Under the pieces are notes generated by a model that saw only the letters and a program-made list of their open reading frames with translations, searched no databases and was not told the origin of the DNA. Made by a program: the position numbers and the translations under genes. 64,000 nt of DNA. Source: Strongylocentrotus purpuratus. Lineage: Eukaryota > Echinodermata > Echinoidea > Camarodonta > Strongylocentrotidae. This document shows positions 50,101 through 61,815 of this stretch, one piece after another; the stretch's first letter is position 1; every line of letters begins with the position of its first letter. The stretch lies in assembly GCF_000002235.5 (NCBI RefSeq), contig NW_022145611.1:11372342-11436341 (forward strand). The letters run 5' to 3'.

Positions 50101-53100
50101 AGACAAGCGCTTGCTTGCTTGCTTGCTACCCTGCATGGCATGCATGCCAGCCAGCCAGCCAGGCAATGTTATTCTTTGGTCACAGAAGTCATGGCACTTT
50201 ATTCGCAGCAGATCAAGAAAGCGGAATCGAAGACATGATTCCACATGATAGATCCTCGATCTCGGTGAATATTTTGCTTCATTCTTGATGAGGTATTGAC
50301 GTTCAGTCAATGTTTGATCATGTGGACTTTTGAAGAACAACATGCGAGGTTCAAGATCGAGCAGGAGGGGGGAATGGCAGCAGAAGAGGGGTGGGGATGT
50401 CCAGGAAGGGGGGGGGGGTGATGTGATGAGGTAAGGTAGCAGTTTTCATAGAGGTGCAGGAATGAACATTGGGTATAAGGGGAAGCAAAAGCAGGCAGAG
50501 AGCGCGGTAGGAGAATCAAAGATGGCAGCTGCCCAGTGGGGCACGACCGTAATTGTACGGTGACACGACGCCCCCTGCTGTTGAGACGATACTCACCGAC
50601 ACGGACACCCCCAAAACTCCGCTCACGGGGTTTATGCACTTTAGGGATATTCTAGCAAAGTAAATATGTATTTAGAGAAGAAAAATCACGCAGGAGCTAT
50701 GCCCGTCATGCCCCCTCTGTGACAGAAAGAGAAAAGATTGGGTGAGACCACACCGGTCCAGGGAGAGAGAATCAAAACTGGAGATGTCAGAATGTCATCA
50801 AGTTTTTCTTGAATGGTTATCAAACTGATGAAATATCTACAGGAGAAGAGTTGATGACATGCAGATGTTATTACTATTGATCAATTAGATAGCGCTTCAC
50901 AGTCAGGGGTATACATTCATCATAGATAGAAAGGAAAAGAGGACGGATTGAAAGAGAAATGTTCCAGCGCTATGTAACCACTGTCACAACTAGCATTTAC
51001 ATTGTTACACATGAAGATCTCTATCTATAGGCATTCAATTCAACAAGTATAAGAGACTTGTGAATATGTGATACATTGATGCTTTTCTTCATGACTGAAA
51101 GAAAGAAAGAAATAAAGAAAGAAAGAATAATGAAATGTACAAAAAGTTAAAATCAAAGTTGCCTTGAAAAAAAAATTCACTAAAGATCTCTTCTATGCAT
51201 TAACAAAAAAAGGTTCAATAGAGTATTTTTAATTTTATTTGGAAAAGGGGAAAGAGAGACAGTAAAATTTCCCACAATGATTAGAAGTTTGATTAAGAGT
51301 ATGATCTGATGAAATTCCATTTTATAATTACACGGTCATAATAAGACTGAGATACATATCTTTGGCTTTACTTCTACACAGTTTAGGCAGTCAACAATCA
51401 ACCCGGGGAGTTAAATAGTCTGGTCAAACAACTTCACCCGACTTAACAAAACAAGGGGGGGGGGGAGGGCACTTTGGAGTTCTCTGCACCCTATCAATAC
51501 TGTCGTCATGGACACCTATTTAGAAGGGAAATAATATATTTAGGGGAGATTATTGTTTGTGAGTAACCTACTCGCAACAAAAGAAACTAGGTCTCCGCTA
51601 CTCACGTGAAAGATGTGGAATGCCACGGAATTGAATAGATTAAAAAGAAGAGAAGGCAACGTCTATGCAGCTAGTTACTTATCAAACATTACATATAATA
51701 AAATAAAATCCACCTCTTTAGGGGAAAGCTTGAGAGGTGAAAATTACAGAATGAAAAAGGAGAGCCCTCAAAATGAGGCAGGGGAAAAAGTAGGGGGAAG
51801 GTACAATGGATGGAAGGAAGGGAAAAAATATGCTACGGGGCATTTACAGCTTAGTAGGGCCAACTTTTTTTTTTGCTGGGTTCCTTTGAAAGCGGTTGTG
51901 GGAGAGAGAGAGAGAATGGGTAGGAGTAGAGAGGGAAAAGGGGTAGAGTATCTATGGAGGGAATTAAAAACTATAATACAATGACTTGTTATTGTTGTTT
52001 AGAAAAACATACTTTTATTCCAAGTTGCAACCCTGAGAGAGAAAGCAGGCTGTCAAAACAACAATCTGAATCAAGGGCTCAAAAGTGCAACACCTTTTCA
52101 TTCTTCAACCCCCTCCCTACTCTCAAACAAGTGAGTGTTTAAAAAAAAATGCTTTGCACCACTGCAAGGCAGAAGTGAAGTACAGTTTACCTTTAAAATG
52201 TTTTACCCCTTTGCTTCCATACTTACAACTCACAACATAAGTATATTCCCTCTTAAAGTTAACCTTACTGAAATATAATTCTAAATCACAATAACATAGC
52301 TTTCTCAAACGAATAATATTCATTTTTTCAATGATTTCAACCAAATTTTGTACATGCTATCTTAATAGGTGTACCGATGCTTTGTAAAACCATTCTTAAG
52401 GATCTGGAAAAATTCTGTAATGCCATTTTAATATGACACTGTAAATTAATTTTAATCTTCAACCTTACAAAACGTCTTGAGAATATAGAGGAATTAATCA
52501 TTTTGATAAACAAATTAGTTCAATGTCGTAATCATATTCACTGTTTTTTATTTTCCTTGTTCAATAATCAAACAATGAAAATTGAATGAAGGTAGGTATG
52601 CATTTTTTTATACAACGGGGATAAAAAAAATTAGAAGAGGTGTACTTTGTCAGGAGAATTTTAAATCATACCAAGATGTAATTGCAATCATAAAGAAAAT
52701 ATAAAGGCCGTGATCTGGGGAATCAAAACAAATTAAGGGGAAGTCATACCAATTTTCGGCATGAATTACAATCTGGTGACAAATAATACACTCTGCTTCT
52801 CCATCAGGAAAACTCTACTTGTGTAATATATCATAATACTACAAATTAGAGATTTTCAGCTCTAAAGTCTATTAAGATTTGGTGCCGCTGACTAAAACAT
52901 GAAGCCATCTCTGGGGTTCCTTGAGTTGTCAAACATTAGCTCTCCTTCCTCTTATTCCCATACGTAATTTATCACATCACTTGAAAACAGAGTTTAGAAG
53001 AAATAAATGCACTTTCCCTTGGAAATCATTAAATATTTTGCTTTCTCAATATCTTTTTTTCTTCATATCACCTTCAATCGCAGGTTTACATAAATCATTT

Positions 53101-53526
53101 AAGTTGATTAGACTCAGTTCTCATTTCTTATTTTCCACTTTTCTTATTTATTCTCATACATTTTCAATACTATCAGCGATCAGCATGGTGCTGGGAGGAA
53201 GTGGGATTCCATATTGTACAGAGGGGATTATTTGAATAAATAACATGACAGCTAATATAAATGGATCTCTCACAAAAGGGGAATATTTTTCTTCTAAAAA
53301 TTCAGAACTCGAGGGGCAATGAGGCATAAAATATAATGAAGTCCTTAACTTTTACACCTGCCATATTAATTCTTACACCACAGATTACTACCTAGCTCTG
53401 ATCCATTGGGAAAGTGGATCTACATTGAAATTGGGCATGATGGATTGCTTTGCTTAAAACAAAAAATATTTAATATTATTTATTATCATTATTTTTGTTG
53501 TTGGGGGTGGGGGGGGGGGGAGGGGG
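47106..53526 (-). other. Receptor 5' region: probable 5' intron and upstream sequence
   Basis: An acceptor next to the DBD exon implies at least one upstream exon in this interval. The best candidate donor is at 50596 (minus strand GTGAGT). It also holds a 19-nt dispersed motif copy (47656-47674), several poly-G tracts (near 50409-50418 and 51456-51466) and purine-rich sequence. The last bases before the gap are a poly-G tract, a common cause of assembly breaks. Confidence 0.5.
47656..47674 (+). repeat. Dispersed 19-nt motif, copy D
   Basis: TTAATGCCCTTATGGCTCT, one substitution from copy A, preceded by TATATAGTG. Confidence 0.55.
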
Positions 53527-54026
53527 NNNNNNNNNNNNNNNNNNNNNNNNNNNNNNNNNNNNNNNNNNNNNNNNNNNNNNNNNNNNNNNNNNNNNNNNNN
53601 NNNNNNNNNNNNNNNNNNNNNNNNNNNNNNNNNNNNNNNNNNNNNNNNNNNNNNNNNNNNNNNNNNNNNNNNNNNNNNNNNNNNNNNNNNNNNNNNNNNN
53701 NNNNNNNNNNNNNNNNNNNNNNNNNNNNNNNNNNNNNNNNNNNNNNNNNNNNNNNNNNNNNNNNNNNNNNNNNNNNNNNNNNNNNNNNNNNNNNNNNNNN
53801 NNNNNNNNNNNNNNNNNNNNNNNNNNNNNNNNNNNNNNNNNNNNNNNNNNNNNNNNNNNNNNNNNNNNNNNNNNNNNNNNNNNNNNNNNNNNNNNNNNNN
53901 NNNNNNNNNNNNNNNNNNNNNNNNNNNNNNNNNNNNNNNNNNNNNNNNNNNNNNNNNNNNNNNNNNNNNNNNNNNNNNNNNNNNNNNNNNNNNNNNNNNN
54001 NNNNNNNNNNNNNNNNNNNNNNNNNN
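53527..54026. other. Assembly gap of exactly 500 N
   Basis: A run of N of round length, so a scaffolding placeholder or binned estimate. It follows a poly-G tract and immediately precedes the second copy of the 10-kb block. Open frames drawn across it are meaningless. Confidence 0.99.
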
Positions 54027-57000
54027 ATTTAAAAGAGGGTAAGGGGACCCTGGAATATTTTCATGTTATCACCATGCCCTGGGCCATGTTGACATTATTA
54101 AGCGACATGCTTGCTTGGAAGTTAGATAATCAATCTCTATACACCTGTGCAATGCGCTGATCAAATTATTTCAAGGGAGATACATCATCCCGAGTCAAGA
54201 GCTCTCCCGTAGACACAATAGGTTCGGATTGGGACTTTCGTTAAAATAATAATACCAATCATTATAAAAATCTAAATTTAAATAAATCAACAAGTCATAT
54301 TGTTACAGGTAACATTTGACCTATATACATGTAACAGTAAAGCATAACTTTAAAATACACGGTTTCAATAGATTAGGCCTAGACATAATCTGATTAGATA
54401 AAGATATTTATTAATAATACATTGAGCTTATTACATGTTTATTGTTTTCTCTTATGAGATGAATTGTTGTCTTACGAAATTCGTATTTTTAATGTATTAT
54501 TCATTTATTAATTCTTTCAGAACAAGGCAACAAAATGTTGTATTCGCTAATAAATTCTACTGTGAACAAAATACATTAAGCATGATTATCACAAAAATAA
54601 GGACAAATAATCATACTACACTACTACACTGTAGTAGTAAAGTTCAGTCCTATCCCGGTATATTGACAGTATAGGGGAGTAATATACCCCAATGACTTCA
54701 TTCCCTAGCAATAACTATTACAAGAGTCAAGTCATGATTATCACTTCTTATCCCGCATAGAGAGGAAGCGTCAGATAAAAGCGGAATGCTTTGAATAAAA
54801 TAAGATAACATATCTTCCTGGGCACTGACATGTGCGAACTGCCCTACATTCCCATTGCAGTGACGTCCGATGCACGAGCGGCGTCATTTCGATTGCGTCA
54901 ATAATAATATTGCGCTGATCAAGTCTGTGAAGGGAATGAACCCATGCGCCAGCATTTCTAACTAATTCGAAGCAATGTTTGCACTGTTCATTCTACATTC
55001 ATTACTTACTTAATGTCCCGTCACATAGTGCGTCAGAGACTACGCCAGTTGTTGACACAGTGCTACGTTAGCAAAATGACGCCTTGGATGCAACGGACAA
55101 CAAAAAAAAGGACACATATTTTGTATTATAAAACCTGTTTCAACTTTAGATATTTCCATCTAATACTTAAAATGTCATGTTCTTTCCATTCAGTATTGAA
55201 AATATTGTTTTAAAGCACTTCAATATCGTGATTATTGTTCACGTGGAATTAGGAAGCTCTCTAAGTGGGGGAAGATTACAGAATATTTTGCATTTATTCA
55301 ACACATTTTAAAGGTATCCTGAAGATTGAATCTTATTCAGATAATATATCGTAAATACATGTTTACTCAGAGTGTCAAGACGACCAAAGAAAATGTCAGA
55401 ATGTTGCGCCGGAGGCCGGAACAACAACGTTCGTATGAATAATTCTCATTTTCCTCAGCTCGGTAAAAAGGAGAATAAATAGCCATATCTTTTATGAATC
55501 ACTCTCAAATCTAAATGTAAAGGAACAACGGGTCTGTGTTTGATACTTTCGCAACATCACAACCTGTATCTTAATAACAGTTTTGATGATAAGATTTTGT
55601 AGATTTTGTATCTTCTGACCTTGTGTTAGGCTTGTTATTATATTTTCTTTGATATAAGACAGTGGAAAGGTAAGTTATAATCATGTATTGTTTGTTAACC
55701 TAGTGTGTTTTTATCGATTGGAATATCCTGTGTATTAGTGACTAATCAATACGGCAATATGAAGTTCATATGATAAAGAGAAAGGTAACTAGGTAATCTT
55801 TCAAACGGAGGCAGGCATAAAATGTAAATAGAGTGTACACCACTAAAAATATGCAGTAACTGCTCCGTGCATCTCAGTGCAAAGATGTATCATAAAGTGA
55901 CTAATGTAGATTTGTTGCCGTGTGCTGTATGTATATTTGCCGCTTGGAAAAATAATGCAATAAAATGTCATAGCGAATAAGCCTGAAATATCGGAAGACG
56001 GGGCTCTCTTTTTGTGGATCAATTTGACGTTGATTAGCGTAAGTGAAACTCAGAAGACTTGGTATTATTCTCCAGCAGACGCGGCGGCGCGCTTTGATCT
56101 TTCGCCGTATTACATGCGGATTGACAAAGAGGGCGTAATGAAGAAATATGGATTCAATTGTCTCTCTCTCTTTTACCTCGCTTTACCTGAATGATTTTCT
56201 CAAGCACACTCATCTTTAGGATGGCTCGCATCTCATCCAGTTCCCTGTATTCTCTATCTCTTTCTTCATTATGCCCCTCACCCCCCCCCCCCCCCCCTCC
56301 TCCACTCTCTATATCTGCTCTGCTGTCCTCTGATCTCTCTTTCCTCTCGCTGCGCTTTACAATACTTTCAGCGATGATGATCTCTCAAAGGGGCACATCC
56401 TCTCAACATTATATTTTCAATCCTCTAGCTCTCATTTTTTCCCCCTTATGAAGTATACTGACATAAATACATTTCTATAGAGGTTTGTGTACCCTTTTAT
56501 GTTTGTCTATGGGACATCCACACAGCCCCCCTTAGTTTTTCTCCCCCCAGCCCTCCCCGTTTAATTCTCATAATCTCCTACTACAGTTGTAGCATCTTAT
56601 GCGATTACATTGTACCTTAACATTTTCTAAGGGAGGGGGGGGGGGGGAGATTTTAATGTAAGGGGGAGGGGGTAAGAGGAAATAGGAATCGAGGGGAAGA
56701 AGAGAAAAACAATCATGGCAATAGAGGTAACATTGATTAAAGAGAGAGATGATTAATGAGGCAAGGTGTGTCTTGATAAGTAAGAGATAGTTGGAAGCAC
56801 TGGAAAAGTTAATGAGGTGTGGAAACGAGGCTGAAACAGGGACAGAGGGAGAGAGAGAGAGAGAGCAAGGAGAGATGGAGTTGAAGACGAGAATGAATAT
56901 AGCTGAAGAAAGAGAATGTGATGAGAAAGAGGTTATAGAGTGCCAAGAAAAGGAGTGAAAGAAAAGTAAGGATCGAGAAGTGCATATATTATAAGGTATA

Positions 57001-60000
57001 TAGGACGAGATATAGGACGAGATAGCATAAGAACACGAAGAAGAGAATCGAAAATGCTCAGGGAATAAGATGTCGTCATCATAAAGTAGGACATTTTAAT
57101 GGACTTAAAGAGGGCGGACAAAATTTTAAATAAGAAAAGGTGCAAATCGAGTGTTTGATGTGTGTTTCATGAATGTGTATACAATCATGTTCATAATTAT
57201 GTTTCATTTGGCTAGATAATTAAGTGGAAGACGAAATATATGACATGATTAAGGGGGGGGGGGTAGAATAAAAAATATCTGGAAACCCTTTCCCTTGGTA
57301 AAACCAGGGTATAATATTTCCATGCATATAGCTGGCATTTCCATATTAGTTCATTTCAAAAGACTTGGATGAAAGAAACATAACAATTACTTAGGCTCTC
57401 GATTCAAAGAAAAATGACGATTAGTTGTTTAAATCCTTTACTTTAAAACAACAGATCTTTTGTTTACCAACCGGCTTCCAATTCATCATCATATCTATTA
57501 GAATGACAAATCGAATGCAACATGCTGACCGCCAACTATCCAGTTTCAATTTGAGAGATTTACCGGACTTTGAGCGTCAGCAATCGCCTCTTCAATCGAG
57601 GTCTATTTTATTCCCAGCTAATTTTCACGCTTCCCCTCCTGCAGCTGCAAGCTCTATAGCAGAAATAAAGGCTCATCCTTTTGTCCTTGCGTTAAAAAAG
57701 AAAGAGGGGAAATAGAAAAGAAAAGGGGAAAAATAAAGCCCCCCACACGCGATCTTATAACCCCATTGCGAGTAATAGCCCTATGCGCTATAGCTATAGT
57801 CCTACGTCATCGGCACGCGACGCTAAAATGGTAATCATTTTGCTTTGTCTTCTAACGTACCCGTAAATGAACTAGCCGAACAAAAACGATACAATTTATT
57901 CAATCTCAGACTCTATTTCATGCGATTGAGGGCGGCCAATATCATTTGCAAAATGCGGTTTATGGTGGTGGCTAGCGAGTCGTGAAATTTTGTGGGATGT
58001 ATTTTGGTTACACTTGACGTAACCTTGAGTTTGAATAAATAAAATTGACATTGTCTGATAGAGTGCGAGTTAGTATTCTATTCGAGCTGAGAAATAGCGA
58101 GAGATGAATTGTGGCATATCGTTGATTTCTTTCAGATTTCATTATGTAAAGAGCTGATTGCTCATTGACACATGTAACAGAATCTGATAGGCTATTTTCT
58201 TCATCTTTTACTCAAATGTTCTTCATCTCTTTAAGCATGTTTACCTCTCTACCGCTCTCCATCTCTCCCCCCCCCCCCCTAGGGACTTACATCAAGTGTA
58301 CTTTTTTGTCCTCCTTTTAGTCCTCAAGTATATGTGACTGTAGTAATTTATCCAGGGTTGTAAATGTTTACCCTTTGATGAATCTTAATTGCCTCAATTT
58401 CATCTCAATCTCAGTACATATACATGTTCCAACAAATTAAATATATCATCTTCGTTATAATCATGATTCATAGTCATTAATATCATCATCATCACTGTCA
58501 GTGTCATTCTGATTTATTTGTGTTGTTGCCACCACCACCACCACCACCACCACATAGTGTCATCAACATCACCACCAACATCACCACTACCACGACCAAC
58601 ACCACCTCCAACTTGACAAACCGCCACCATCATCATCATCACCCAAACCCCACCTCTACACAAACATCCTCATCATGGTATATGCATCAACCTCTACCAG
58701 GACATCCACCTGTACAACAACCTTTCAATTCAACAGCCAGCTCTTCCACCACTATACATCAAATCAAATGAAACAGCGTCGAAGTCATGTACTTATCATA
58801 CAATCAGAAATAGTGTGCTCTTTTATTATCAGTATCGTACATGTATAGTAATGATACGATGGATTTCACACAGAGATCTATAGACAAGAGGAAATCATCT
58901 CTGCCTACCTCAGTCCCAAATGCGACTGACATAAACAAATGACCAACTTAGGGGGTAAGGAAAAAGATATTTCTCAAAAAGGGGGAAAAACAAAGACAAT
59001 ACATCACACAATGTGACAATATCTTTATATATTACTTCTCATTTGAAAAAAAAGAAAGAAAAGAAAACTACTATACAAACATAGTATGCAGTTAAAACTA
59101 TAAACTAAAACAAAAACATCTTTGTACCACTATGATTCAAACGTAATACAGCACAGGCGATGATGACGATACTTTTGTTAAAAGTTTAACGTCACTTCTT
59201 CAAGTGAACCAAAACATATAACACATCGACAAAGTCTTCTTTTTCTGTTAAAAGAAGCCTCCATGAAATTGAGACTCAGCTTGCTATGATTTACATGTTA
59301 TGCGGTATGCTTCTGGAAAATTAAAGCAACAACTTTGTCAACCAATAATCATCTGGTTTTCTTCTATTTGTAAAAACTTTTTTATTCAAATGAGAAAAAG
59401 CAGCATAAAAAAAATTGTTTGAGTTTAAACTGTTTTGGTTATTCAAATAAGTAACAGAAATAAATTATTATAAAAAAAGTAATAATTAACAATGGCCACA
59501 AAACTGGCACTCTTTTTGCTTCTTGAACTAGCATTTTTTTTTTTAAATTAAAGCGACCAAGAGAGGATGCATAATTACTTTATCAGGAAGAAAAGACCTG
59601 AATCTAAATTTGATTTTGATAAGGATAAAATACCCTGAATCTAAAGCTGACAAGAACAGACTTATCACTAAAAGTATATCTACAAGAGATTTGGCAATTC
59701 AAAATAAAAATGTGTGCAAACAATTTTTCTTGGAAAATAAATATCTGACATTTACGTTGGAAAAGGAATTTCCTTTTTTATTGATGTCATAGCTGTTTTT
59801 TGGCATCTATACTTGGCAGTTTGTCTACTAACATACTCTAAGTACACAACATTTATTAAAAAAAATGTTTATGAGATGTCTTCAAAAATTTATCATTGAT
59901 TGCTTATTCCTAATGAAACAAAACTGTCACCTATTTTTAGTGAGTTTCTATTTTTTTTTAAAACCCATCAGAAATAAATATTAAAAGGATTTATATGAGA

Positions 60001-61752
60001 CCAAATGAAACCTATTAATGATCAGCTGCGGATTTGAATTAAATGGAAATAAAGACATTGACCCTAGCTGGGTTTCATTCATCCTTAGGATAGCCATTAT
60101 GATTTGATCAGCAATTTAGGCATTAAATCGTAAATAATATATCTTGTGACTTGTTCTGTGTCTGTGTTGCTATCTATTTAAAGTCATGTAGCCCCATCCT
60201 ATCACTACGCAAACAATGAATATCCTGGAACTATCTGCAAACGAGAAGAGAGAAAGAATGAGATACGATGATAACGCACTCGATGAAAAACAGTCAGGTA
60301 CAAGACATTTTAAAATCATCACAATGTGTATCTTATAGCAGTTGCATTATTGTCAATTCTGACTTCCATTTCTTTCTTTTTGAATCTTCAAAATCCTATT
60401 TACATCTGACATAATATTTTTTGGCACTTTCCTCACGTTGCTAAAAAAAAAATGAAATAAAACTAACATGACACCATTATTACACATATCGACTTGACAC
60501 CAACAATACAAATCATTATAACTGTTAAAATCTTCATGTAAATAAACACATTCTGTTGAAATTAATACATAAACAGAGCTTATTATCTTTCTCAAAAAAC
60601 ATTTGTCTAGTGATTTACAGTCGATAACCAAGCCATTATTTACAATTATATCAGTGAACTATAGACAGATTAAATCATCATCACCATCCCTCGTTTCAGT
60701 CTCAATATTTGATATTGAAATATACCCACGCAACAAAAAAGGTACATGTATAAAGTGGGCTTACATATAAATTGGGTTGATAAAAAAGGGTCAAACAGAA
60801 TCAAGATGACATTGTTTTTAAGAGCTTCTCATATGTAGTATTCACACAAGTAGCCCAACCCTTGGGTGTAGCAGCATTTGGCACTCGTGAGTAGTTACAT
60901 ATATTTGGCCTGAATCTTTTTTGCTCTCCAAAAGCATTCCTTCTTTAATATCGGAGAGAGAGTAGTGTGCAATTTGATAACGCTACAGAGGGGACCTATA
61001 ATTGGTAATGGCAATACTTGAAGTGGCTTCAATCGAAGGCCTGACTAAAACTGTGTTTTTATCACAAGAATTGTGACATTTTGTTTTGTTTGTCTGTTTT
61101 GTTACTTCTGAAGTATGCCTATTTGGAAGTAAGGCCAATTACTAAAGTCAGGGAAAAGATAACAATGTTAAAACAGAAAAGCCACAACCCTCGAACAACA
61201 ATCAATTTAATCTATTAAAAAAGAGAACATCCCGCTTATTTTGCAGTAAAACTCCTTTTACACACGGGGATGATAAAAATTGGCAAAGATTTTGACAGAG
61301 AGTAAAACTGTCTTTCCTCTGCAGCAAAATATTCATGTTTAAAAGACAGTGAAAGACAACATTTTTACAAAAATGAAATTATTTTTCAGAAATCAGCCAT
61401 ACATCCTGACGATCTGTTTTCCAATACTGTGTTGTCCAAGCAAACGGGAGGTTTTCGACTCGAGAAAACAAATTCATAATACTACACTGAGTTCTCCTAG
61501 TGAATGAAATTCACTAATCAAAAGAATGTTTAATACTTTCAACTGTTATTATCCAAAAATGTGATAACATCGTTCGATCATATCCAGCTTATCTTTGACT
61601 GAAAGAAATACTGACTTGAATCACAATGTACTTGTGAGCAAATCAAAATGATTAATTAGTACAAAACTTTTGTAGGTTAAGCTTGGAATGGTGAAATCAT
61701 AGATAAGATGAATAAATGCAGAGAGAGAAAGAGAAAGAGAAAGAAGAGATAT

Positions 61753-61815
<63 letters not shown>

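Noticed and set aside
53406..54160. Long open frames across the N run
   Set aside because: The N bases are read as unknown residues; there is no coding evidence.
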